Shown piece after piece: positions 23,579 to 31,540 of a stretch of 64,000 bases of DNA (the first letter of the stretch is position 1; each line of letters begins with the position of its first letter). Location: the NCBI GenBank assembly GCA_027924585.1, contig BSBM01000436.1, positions 12,438,501 through 12,502,500 of the forward strand, read 5' to 3'. The position numbers and the translations under genes are program-made. The notes below the pieces were generated by a model. That model was given only the letters and a program-made list of their open reading frames with translations. It made no database searches and was not told the DNA's origin. This stretch comes from Larix kaempferi (taxonomy: Eukaryota; Streptophyta; Pinopsida; Pinales; Pinaceae).

Positions 23579-23965
23579 TGCAGTGTCACCCTTTTGACAC
23601 AAGAACCCCTCTTCATACTCACCCCACCTTTTCACCTCCACCTATAATCCCCCACCTATTCGATTATTGGGATGCCACAGTTGGTAACCCATCCTGTTCT
23701 ACGTTTTTGTGCGACTCTTCTTTGGACTTGGAAGGAAATGAAAGTAGGGACCATTATCTGCAACACCTTAGTCTAATTTTTCCCTAATTGCTCCTATATT
23801 TGATCCCTTTACTTCCCCTCCATCAGAAAGGATGGTCTCTTTAATACATTCAGTCGACCCTTTTTCAATGGATCCACCTTCTCTTTTGAAGGAGGGATCC
23901 TTTTGTCCTTGTACTCCTACTTGCTATGTGGATCAGATGTATTGTATCCTACCATAGGTTATGAA
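23579..23965 (+). pseudogene. LINE segment 3 of 6: ORF1 low-complexity tail
   Basis: This follows the TGCAG duplication and continues the Pro/Ser-rich ORF1 tail (frame 23569-23787, 'PTFSPPPIIPHLFDYWD'). No domain is recognised. It is assigned to the LINE because it lies between two clean insertions with target duplications and because LINE ORF1/ORF2 sequence continues after the next one. Confidence 0.6.
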
Positions 23966-24025
23966 TGTTAAATATACAACATCAGGAGACATTCTCCAAA
24001 CCAATCTTGTGTAGCCAAGATTGAT

Positions 24026-24238
24026 CCTCCCGTATAGAGGTGAGCACTTTGATTTACTTCCGTGTAAAGGTTATTCCTCCTGTATAAAGGTACTTGATCA
24101 AAGTAATGATGTCGTAAATTCTTGTTAGGCAAGACTCAATACTTGTGTGTCAAGTCATGATTATCATGTGAAGCTTCCATATAAAGATATCCATGAGATG
24201 GACATCCCGTATAGAGGTGGATCTTCCTTATAAAGGTC
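24026..24238 (+). promoter_or_regulatory. Cluster of six 'TCC-n-TATARAGGT' motifs in LTR U3
   Basis: Related boxes occur at 24026-24042, 24058-24072, 24076-24092, 24174-24188, 24203-24220 and 24222-24238. The core is CC-(G/T)TATA(A/G)A-GG, close to a CArG-like dyad in the last copy (CCTTATAAAGG). It may be a transcription-factor binding array; the factor is not known. Confidence 0.5.
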
Positions 24239-24569
24239 ATGATTTACTTGTTAAAATAATTTAATGTTGTGTGCTGTATTATTAACCATGATCACCAGAT
24301 TTCTATTAAGTCTCCTTTAGAGATTAATCACCTCTTAAGTGAATTACTTTAGCATATGATCATTTGGTCTGGAATAATATAATATGATCACAACATCCGA
24401 TAATTCTTCTTAGTATAATGTAATGTGATGGATAATTAAAGTTAGCACATATTGACCGTGCAGTAATAGATAAAGAAATAAAATATACAACATAGATATC
24501 AAGAGAATTCAAAATTTCCCATGCAAACACTTCAGCTAATTAAAGATAACTCGAATTGTTAAAGCTTCA

Positions 24570-24796
24570 GTTAACTATCAATGCTTCAGTTAAAGCATCA
24601 GTTAAATATATACCTTAGTTAACTAAAGAACTCACAGTGGTCACTTCAAGTAAATCAATTGGCATGATTTCAGTTAACTAAGTGTTAAATAAGAAGGACT
24701 AGTTAACTAAAGTATTTTCAATTTAGTTGAACTAAAAGACGATACTTTAGTTAAAGAGAGTTAACTAAGTGACAACAAAGAAGATCTAGTTAACTA
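24570..24796. promoter_or_regulatory. Cluster of six exact GTTAACTA motifs in LTR U3
   Basis: GTTAACTA occurs exactly at 24570, 24618, 24673, 24702, 24760 and 24789, with degenerate relatives in between. The core GTTAAC is a palindrome and resembles MYB-type binding cores (inferred). The cluster lies about 260 bp upstream of the TATA box, as expected for an enhancer. Confidence 0.55.
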
Positions 24797-25054
24797 AGTG
24801 TTATCGCATGACGACACTTATGTTAAACTAAAAGATGACACGTGAGTTGTGACACTTACATGCCGACACTTAAGTTAGCCACCTAACTACATGGTCAAGC
24901 TTTTGGTTAAGAGGCGAGTTCATCCTAAGTGACAGATCAGTGAGATAAAGCACTGCATGAGAAGTGGGGTGAACCTCTGCATGTAATATTAATACATCCA
25001 ATTTGAGGGTGAGTTCATTCTAAAGTTAGAATTTAAAAATAGAAGAGAAGAATG

Positions 25055-25063
25055 TATAAATAT
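25055..25063 (+). promoter_or_regulatory. TATA box of solo LTR
   Basis: TATAAATAT lies about 1.1 kb into the LTR, downstream of both motif clusters. Confidence 0.5.
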
Positions 25064-25463
25064 GTTATACGGGATTGATGAATCCGGTGTGAAGCGAATT
25101 CTCTTCTTCATTGAAGGCAAGGCACTTCTCTTTGTGAAAGGTATTATTCGTGCTTGTTATTGTTGTGCTTGGCACACATTTGATTAATCTCTCTTCTCTA
25201 TTGCTTCCTTATCTTCATCAAGATTTTTTGGGGATCTCTTATCTTCCGAAAGAAATCTGCTATGTTGTAAAATAAAGCATTCTCTGATATCCATTATATT
25301 ATTCTAAGAATAATTGTTGGAGTTTTTGTTCTCATAATTTGAGGATTTTCCCTAGGGTATATCTTGTGTTATGGTTGTATGAATTTCATGGATTAAACTG
25401 TCTCATTGCTTCAAGTCTATGCATTTAAAATAATAAAGATCAAATATCAACCAAATATTCACA

Positions 25464-26008
25464 ATGAAGGAATCTAGGGATCGTCTAAAGGTTCAAGTGT
25501 TAAAGGAATATTGAAGGATGCTTCAGGGAGTTTGGGGAGGCTTAGAGGACGTAGATCTATCATGGCTAAAGCTAGAATAAAATCTACCTTAGACATGAGA
25601 GGAGGAAGACAAAAGATGCTTAAGGGGGCCTTGAGATCATGCACCCCAGTTCAAAGGTGACCCAATGCTGTGCATCTCCATAACAATAAGAGATCTAGGG
25701 AAACCCTCTAAAAAATTGGCCCTCGGAAGATTGGTCTCACTTTACAAACCTGATATTCTATTACTGTAGGAAAGTATGGAAGTAGGTAACTCAATTTTTA
25801 TTGATATAAATTCCTCTCTATCTGGATGGGACTTCATTAGCCTTGATTCCTTGGGACGTTCGACTGGCTTTCTCACATGATGGAATGCTAGATCTCTATC
25901 TTGTTTCACATGTTGGGGCATATCAACAAGTCTGGGATCTATTTTTTCTCTAGGGATTTGGGATTCACTTTCACCTTGTTAAATCTATATGGTCTAGATA
26001 CAACCACA
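25464..26008 (+). pseudogene. LINE segment 4 of 6: ORF2 endonuclease N-terminal half
   Basis: From about 25665 the plus strand reads 'IRDLGKPSKKLALGRLV', 'SLYKPDILLL' then a stop then 'ESMEVGNS', 'WDFISLDSLGRSTGFLT', and, after a frameshift, 'GFTFTLLNLYGLD'. These are the first blocks of an L1-type apurinic-like endonuclease (EEP fold): the RGLG start, the QE metal-ligand region (Gln codon now TAG), the GRSGG loop and the NxYGP block. The domain stops at about 26008, where the TIR element begins, and continues at 31541. The endonuclease would nick chromosomal DNA for target-primed reverse transcription. Confidence 0.8.
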
Positions 26009-26029
26009 TATACTATGAAACAAGAACTT
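26009..26029 (+). repeat. Left terminal inverted repeat
   Basis: TATACTATGAA is shared exactly with the reverse complement of the right end; the next bases (ACAAGAACTT against CGAGAACTC) match with one gap and few changes. Confidence 0.6.
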
Positions 26030-26567
26030 GACATAGTTCTCATTTTTCTCTCTCCTAATTTTAGTAGCTATTTTTACCTTCGTTTCAAAAAGGTTTGATA
26101 CCGGTATCACACATTTTCATTTTGAGGCATTTTTTTGGGCCTTTGAATTATCTTTGTCGTAAAATATTTTTAATTTCAATTTTCAAGTGTGTTTTTAGAA
26201 ATTTAATGAAATAACATACATTTATAAGTAATTTATAATGAAAAACATATACATTTTGTAATTTTTCTATAAAATAAGACATTTTTATTGACAAAATTGT
26301 AAAAAATTCCAGAAAATAAAGACATTTAAAAACATTTTCAAAGAATTTTCAGATTTTTTTGCATAAAAATGATACTATTTCATATTATTTTCAGAAAAGT
26401 GACGATTCACATAAATTCAAGAAAACTATACCATATATTTGTAAAGAACATATTAAAAACATTATATATAGAAATTTTATTTCTAAAATAAAGTCTGAAA
26501 GTCAAAACATTACTAATATATCTTATCAAAAAATTGTTAAATTTAACATTTTCTTCAAGACATGAAA

Positions 26568-27490
26568 CTAATCAACAATATCATGTAGGCCAAATTCTTC
26601 ATTGAAATTGGAATTTTCTGGATCTTGGCTTTCTTCAGGGACATCAATGTCCTCTTCCATTGGGTATTCTATGTCTGCAAGATTCCCAAAGTGCTCCTTT
26701 CCAAACACCCCTCCTAATGGGGGTTGAGGCTCTTTTGACATATTTTCCACAAGTGTTTCACTAAACTCTCCTTTCTTCAAACCAACTTCTTGTAGTTCAT
26801 CTCAAAGAACTTGAATAGCATTAACTCTTTGCTTGATGTAATTGCATTGCAGTGGATCATTATCAATGGATATGCAATTTCTTCCTTTTTGTAAGGAGCT
26901 GCTATTGTTGTACCTAATCACCAAAAACAAAAATAAAGTTAAGTCAAATAACAGAAAGAAGCATAATTTAAAAGAATAAAATAATGAAGAATAAAAAAAA
27001 CAATAAAACTTGAAATATGCTTTCATATGTAATATCAGAAAGTTTACTTGAACCCGAGAACAAATCTAAGACCCAATCTCCTTCTCTTGAAAATGTATCT
27101 ATGAGATAATTAAACAACGCTTGAGGCTTTTGATAGATGTTTACAGTCACTCCTTTCAAATCCCTTTCTTCATATGTTAGTTTTTTAACCACGACATTAT
27201 AACTCAACACCTGACTATATTTTCCATCACTCTTTTCATTGATTAAAAGAGATTCACAAGTCTCATCTTTTGTCCAAGTTGCAAGATGTATGTTTTCAAT
27301 ATCACTCAAAAATGAATCACTGTTGGAGCTACGAATATTAGGATTTTTCCTATAACAAAAATAAAAAAAATTAATTAACTTATCAAATAAATATAATTGA
27401 TTTATAAATTAAAAAACTTGATAATATAGTGCAAATATCTTACCAATAAAGTTGCTTCCTTGTTTTTCCTTTACCCTACACCACCATCGC
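26568..27490 (-). pseudogene. Captured DNA amino-methyltransferase-like gene fragment, copy 1 (three exons)
   Basis: Minus-strand exons joined by GT-AG introns are visible. Exon A ends at 27444 (donor GTAAGATA) and reads 'GKGKTRKQLYW'. Exon B is 27349-27048, with 'WTKDETCESLL', 'YSQVLSYN', 'NIYQKPQALFNYLIDTF' and 'GDWVLDLFSGS'. Exon C starts at 26913, with 'TTIAA', 'GRNCISIDNDPLQC' and 'YIKQRV', and ends in an acidic tail at 26568. QKP...L..LI..FS..GDWVLDLFSGSGTT...GR..ISID is the motif X / motif I (SAM-binding FxGxG) / motif II signature of beta-class N4/N6 DNA methyltransferases. The catalytic DPPY/SPPY motif is not in the fragment. A 2-base loss in exon C (near 26895) breaks this copy. Retained introns mean genomic capture, not retroposition. 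Confidence 0.7.
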
Positions 27491-27599
27491 CCAACCCCCC
27501 TAAAATATATAAAAATATATATAATAAATAATTTAAAAAAATGAAAACCTACCCCCTAACCCCCCTAAACTATATAATAATTTTTCTTTTAAAAAAATT

Positions 27600-27905
27600 A
27601 AAATTTAACCCCCCCCTTCCTTCCCCCTCCTCCAGCCGCTCCCTTCCCCTTTCTCCCATCGCCCCCTCCCCCCCTTCCCCCTCCTCCTTGCGCCCCTCCC
27701 TACCCCCTCCTCGCGCCCCTCCCTCCCCCCTCCTCCTACCACCGCCCCCTCCCCCCTCTTCCTGCCCGTTCCCTTCCCCCTCCATCCAGCGACCCTTCCA
27801 TCCCCCCTCTCCTTCCCCTGTCCTCCCCACGCCCTCCCTCCCTTCCTCCTCCTCCCACCGTCCCCTTCCCCCTCCTCCCCCTCCTCCCCCTGCCTTCTCC
27901 CTTTG
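27600..27905. repeat. C-rich tract 1 (CCCCTCCTCC-type)
   Basis: About 300 bases are almost purely C and T on the plus strand, built from CCCCTCCTCC and CCCTTCCCC units. The minus strand is correspondingly G-rich with runs of three or more G every few bases. This composition can form G-quadruplex, i-motif and triplex structures. Long open frames here and at 29280-29537 are composition artefacts. Confidence 0.9.
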
Positions 27906-28437
27906 TAGCTACTCACTTGGGAACCAAAGGGCCGCCCCTCATGGGAGGCGCGATTCTCAACAGCGCGCCTCCCGTGAGGGGCGGACCTTTGGCGTCCAAG
28001 CGAGCGGCGCTCCGCTCTCTTGGGTGCCAAAGGGCCACCCATGAGGGGAATCCCTTTGGATCCCAAGCAAGCCGAGCTATGCTCACTTGGGTGCCAAAGG
28101 GACGCCCCTCACGGGCGATGCTCAACATCGCGTCGACCGTGAGGGGCGGCCCTTTGGCGCCCAAGAGAGTAGTTCTGCTCGCTTGGGCGCCAAAGGGCCG
28201 CCCATGAGGGAAAAAACCTTTGGCTCACAAGCGAGCAACTCTGCTTGCTTGGGCACCGAAGGGTTGCCCCTCATGGGTGTGTGATGCTCAGCATCGCTCC
28301 ACCAGTGAGGGGCGGCCCTTTGGCACCCAAGAAAGCAACGCTCCAATCGCTTGAGCGCCAAAGGGCCTCCCGTGACGGGAAACCCTTTGGCTCCCAAGCG
28401 AGCGATTCTCCACTCACTTGGGTTCCAAAGGGCTGCC
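27905..28437. repeat. Alternating inverted-repeat (hairpin) array 1
   Basis: A ~30-base arm of the form CTTGGGNNCCAAAGGGNCGCCC(C/A)T alternates with its reverse complement AGGGGCGGCCCTTTGGCNCCCAAG. The arms are separated by short AT-poor spacers such as 'gcgatgctcaacatcgcg', itself a small palindrome, and 'gcgagcaactctgcttgc'. Each arm can pair with either neighbour, so the strand can fold as a chain of hairpins. About eight arms are present. Confidence 0.85.
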
Positions 28438-28439
28438 AC

Positions 28440-29100
28440 TTAACTCTTTGCTTGATGTAATAGCATTGCAGTGGATCATTATCAATGGATATGCAATTTC
28501 TTCCTTTCTGTAAGGAGCATGCTATTGTTGTACCTAATCACCAAAAACAAAAATAAAGTTAAGTCAAATAACATAAAGAAGCATACTTTAAAAGAATAAA
28601 GTAATGAAGAATAAAAAAACAATAAAACTTGAAATATGCTTTCATATGTAATATCAGAAAGTTTACCTGAACCTGAGAACAAATCTAAGACCCAATCTCC
28701 TTCTCTTGAAAATGTATCTATGAGATAATTAAACAACGCTTGAGGCTTTTGATAGATGTTTACAATCACTCCTTTCAAATCCCTTTCTTCATATGTTAGT
28801 TTTTTAACCATGACATTATAACTCAACACCTGACTATATTTTCCATCACTCTTTTCATTGATTAAAAGAGATTCACAAGTCTCATCTTTTGTCCAAGTTA
28901 CAAGATGTATGTTTTCAATATCACTCAAAAATGAATCACTGTTGGAGCTACGAATATTAGGATTTTGCCTGTAACAAAAATAAAAAAAATTAATTAACTT
29001 ATCACTAAATATAGTTGATTTATAAATTAAAAAACTTGATAATATAGTGCAAATATCTTACCAATAAAGTTGCTTCCTTGTTTTTCCTTTACCCTACACC
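28440..29100 (-). pseudogene. Captured DNA amino-methyltransferase-like gene fragment, copy 2
   Basis: This is the same gene piece as copy 1. Exon A' ends at 29062, exon B' is 28968-28667 (302 bp, same length as copy 1), intron 28666-28534 has GTAAAC...GATTAG borders, and exon C' starts at 28533. Unlike copy 1 the frame runs correctly across the splice: DLFSGSG then TTIACSLQKGRNCISIDNDP. Motif I therefore has its canonical Gly-Ser-Gly-Thr-Thr. Exon C' is cut at 28440, the duplication border, so the acidic C-terminal tail is lost and the sequence runs into the hairpin array of copy 1. No upstream exon with a catalytic PPY motif is present; a G-rich (minus-strand) tract lies where it should be. 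Confidence 0.7.
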
Positions 29101-29229
29101 ACCATCACCCAACCCCCCTAAAATATATAAAAATATATATAATAAATAATTAAAAAAAATGAAAACCTACCCCCTAATCCCCCCCCCTAAACTATATAAT
29201 AATTTTTCTTTTAAAAAAATTAAAATTTA

Positions 29230-29485
29230 ACCCCACTGCCCTTCCCCCTCCTCCAGCCGCTCCCTTCCCCTTTCTCCCGTTGCCCCCTCTCCCCCTTCCC
29301 CCTTCTCCTCACGCCCCTCCCTACCCCCTCCTCGCTCCCCCTCCTCCTACCACCGTCCCCTCCCCCCTCCTCCCACCCCCTCCCTTCCCCCTCCTCCTAG
29401 TGCCCCTTCCATTCCCCCTCTCCTTCCCCCCTCCTCACCATGCCCTCCCCTACTCCTCCTCCCCCTCCTCCTCTCACCTTCTCCC
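29230..29485. repeat. C-rich tract 2
   Basis: This is the copy-2 counterpart of the tract at 27600-27905, with the same CCCCTCCTCC units but shorter and rearranged. Confidence 0.9.
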
Positions 29486-30125
29486 TTTGCAGCTACTCAC
29501 TTGGGCACCAAAGGGCCACCCCACATGGGTGACGTGATGCTCAACATCACGCCTCCCGTGAGGGGTGTCCCTTTGGTGTTCAAGCGAGCGGCACTCCGCT
29601 CTCTTGGGTGCAAAAGGGCCACCCGTGAGGGGCATCCCTTTGGATCCCATGCGAGTGGAGATATGCTCACTTGGGTGCCAAAGGGAAGCCCCTCACGGGC
29701 GGCGCGATGCTCAACATCGTGCCGACTATGAGGGGCAGCCCTTTGGCACCCAAGCGAGCATCTCCGCTCGCTTGGGCGCCAAAGGGTCACCCCTCATGGG
29801 TGGCCCTTTGGTGCCCAAGCGAGCAGCTTTGCTTGCTTGGGCACCAAAGGGTCGTTCATGAGGGAAAAACCCTTTGGCTCCCAAGCGAGCAACTCTGCTT
29901 GCTTGGGCTCCAAAGGGTCGCCCCTCAAGGGTGGCGTGATGCTCAGCATCGCTCCACCCATGAGGGGCGACCCTTTGGTGCCCAAGCAAGCGGTGCTCCA
30001 ATCGCTTGAGTGCCAAAGGGCCGCCAGTGAGGGGAAACCCTTTAGCGCCCAAGCGAGTGAAGCTCCACTCACCTGGGTGCCAAAGGGTCACCCCTCATGG
30101 GTGGCCCTTTGGCACCCAAGCGAGT
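29485..30125. repeat. Alternating inverted-repeat (hairpin) array 2
   Basis: It has the same arm sequence as array 1 but more arms (roughly ten). The last arms run up to 30123, where a third C-rich tract begins. Spacers include 'gtgatgctcaacatcac' and 'gatgctcagcatc' dyads. Confidence 0.85.
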
Positions 30126-30134
30126 GGAGATCCC

Positions 30135-30740
30135 CTACTCCTCACGCCCCCTCCCTTCCCCCTCCTCCTTCACCCTCCTCCCTCCTCCTCTCGTCGCCCC
30201 CTTCCCCCTCCTCCCGCTGCCCCCTTCCCCCTCCTCCCCCTCCTCCTCCTCCCTTCTCCCTCTGCGGCCGGAGAGGGGAGGAGGAGGAGGGGGAGGAGGG
30301 TGAATGGGGTGGCAGGAGGAGGAGGGAGGGAGGGTAGGGGGAGGAGGGGGAAGGGGGCGGTTGGAGGAGGAGGGAGGAGGTGCAAGGAGGAGGGGGTGCA
30401 AGGAGGAGGGGGAAGAGGGAGTTGGGAGGAGGAGGAATGCAGGGGGCGGAAAGAGGAGGAGGAAGGGAGGGAGGGGGAGGACGAAGGGGAAGGGAGGGGG
30501 TGCAAGGAGGAGGGAAATGGGGCGGGAGTAGGAGGGGGAAGGGAGGGGTTGTGGGAGAAAGGGGAAGGAAGCGGCGGGGAGGAGGATAAATGGAGGGGCG
30601 TGAGGAGGAGGGGGAAGGGGGCGTCAGGAGGAGAAGGAAGGGAGGGGATGTGGGAGGAGGGGGAAGGGAGAGGGTGGGAGGGCAGGGAGGAGGGGGAAGG
30701 GAGAGGGTGGGAGGGCAGGGAGGAGGGTGGAGGGTTAGGG
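30135..30740. repeat. C-rich tract 3 folded onto a G-rich tract (large purine/pyrimidine inverted repeat)
   Basis: The plus strand is C-rich from 30135 to about 30260 and switches, across 'ctgcggccggagag' near 30265-30278, to G-rich (GGAGGAGGGGG units) until 30740. The G-rich half ends in 'gggttagggggtaggtttt', the reverse complement of the sequence preceding C-rich tract 1 at 27543, so it is an inverted copy of the same tract. The open frames at 30006-30752, 30304-30531 and 30380-30589 are composition artefacts. Confidence 0.88.
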
Positions 30741-30832
30741 GGTAGGTTTTAATTTTTTGTAAATGTAGGTTAATGATTTTTCTTTCTAAAATTAAGGGAA
30801 GTTGATATACTTGTTTATGATTTTAAGTTGAC

Positions 30833-31123
30833 AAAGAAGACACTCTTCTCTCTAAGACTATAGAGATTATCAATAGGTTGTTGCCAAAACAAGAAGTTGG
30901 AAGATGTGAGTCTGTTAAACCAAGTCGTAGATCCCGAAGGAATATGACATCTGAAATGATGGGCATAGATGTAGACTCAGATGGTGCACCCATTGATAAT
31001 AGAGAAGAATATGGGTCATCTACATCTTCATCTAGTCCTTCATTTGCATAAAATGTAGATTATGATGGGGTGTTCGAATCCGTGGATGAATTTGAAAAAT
31101 TTCACATGAAGCATTTTAGATGA
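30833..31123 (+). pseudogene. Unidentified acidic C-terminal ORF fragment inside the TIR element
   Basis: A frame of about 97 codons with one in-frame TAA near 31050 reads 'KTIEIINRLLPKQEVGRCE', 'SRRSRRNMTSEMMGIDVDSD' and 'GVFESVDEFEKFHMKHF'. It is Ser- and Asp-rich, has codon-like structure, and ends with a normal stop, so it looks like the last exon of a gene. A transposase C-terminus is possible but I recognise no transposase motif. It lies on the strand opposite to the methyltransferase fragment. Confidence 0.4.
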
Positions 31124-31520
31124 TTTTTATTAGTATGATGTTTGTAATTGAAACTCTAAAGGAGGTTTTGAATATTTATATGAGTCATTTATTCTTGTAT
31201 GGTCTAATATATTATTTCATTATGACTCTCATCATAATTTTGTTTTTGTTTATATCGGGTTAGAGTGGTGAAATTATTTATGATTTTTTTGTTTTGTTTA
31301 ATATGCAAGTTTCAAAAAAGTTGTAATTTATCTCTTGAAGAAAAAAACCATTTTCCAATTTAGGGGTTGATTTTAAAGTTTTTGTAAACAAAAGTATGGG
31401 ATGTTTAGGCCATGGCTATATTTTTTACCCTGAAAAAAAAAAAGTGTATACTGGTATCAACACTTTTCTATTTGGGGGTGTTTTTGTTTTTTTTTGGAAA
31501 AATCATCGTTTTTGTGGCTA

Positions 31521-31540
31521 GAGTTCTCGTTCATAGTATA
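31521..31540 (-). repeat. Right terminal inverted repeat
   Basis: The minus strand reads TATACTATGAACGAGAACTC, the partner of 26009-26029. Confidence 0.6.

Larger units (their letters stand above)
23966..25463 (+). mobile_element. Solo LTR, 1.5 kb, TSD ATGAA
   Basis: It begins TGTTAAATATAC and ends ATATTCACA, and is flanked by ATGAA at 23961-23965 and 25464-25468. A TATA box at 25055-25063 and a pyrimidine-rich leader ('ctctcttctctattgcttcc') support plus orientation. The 5' part, which would be the U3 promoter, carries two clusters of short repeated motifs, described separately. No coding sequence is present. Confidence 0.85.
26821..30100. repeat. Tandem duplication of a 1.62 kb block
   Basis: The block starting 'ttaactctttgcttgatgta' at 26821 recurs at 28440, an offset of 1619 bp. 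Each copy has, left to right, the exon C part, exon B, exon A, a C-rich tract and a hairpin array. Unique coding parts are about 98 percent identical by eye, while the tract and hairpin parts differ in unit number, as expected of unstable DNA. Confidence 0.9.
26009..31540. mobile_element. TIR DNA element with duplicated captured-gene block
   Basis: Inverted ends TATACTATGAAACAAGAACTT (26009-26029) and, on the minus strand at 31521-31540, TATACTATGAACGAGAACTC agree at nearly all positions. LINE endonuclease coding is continuous on the outside (…NLYG at 26000, then 'YTHKAYF' after about 31550). The target duplication is unclear because the end itself reads TATA (TA or TATA are possible). No transposase is recognised. 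Inside lie a methyltransferase-like gene fragment in two copies, hairpin arrays, C-rich and G-rich tracts and one short plus-strand ORF. A 'GATACYGGTATC' motif recurs near both ends (26097-26108 and 31447-31458). The superfamily is undetermined; it looks non-autonomous. Confidence 0.65.

Noticed and set aside
27541-28066. Pro/Ser-rich (plus) and Gly/Arg-rich (minus) open frames
   Set aside because: Both strands and several frames are open at once in the C-rich tract, a composition artefact.
26568-29100. A functional DNA methyltransferase gene
   Set aside because: No catalytic PPY motif, no start or promoter seen, copy 1 frameshifted and copy 2 truncated at its 3' exon.
27905-30125. CRISPR-like array
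   Set aside because: Arms alternate in orientation, spacers are themselves related, and the context is plant nuclear DNA.
30006-30752. Long Gly/Glu-rich open frame (248 codons)
   Set aside because: It lies wholly in hairpin and G-rich tract sequence; absence of stops follows from the GGA/GGG composition, not coding.
26097-31458. GATACYGGTATC motif near both ends as the true element ends
   Set aside because: The LINE endonuclease frame ends and restarts further out, at about 26009 and 31541, where a better inverted match (TATACTATGAA) lies; the palindromic motif is probably subterminal.
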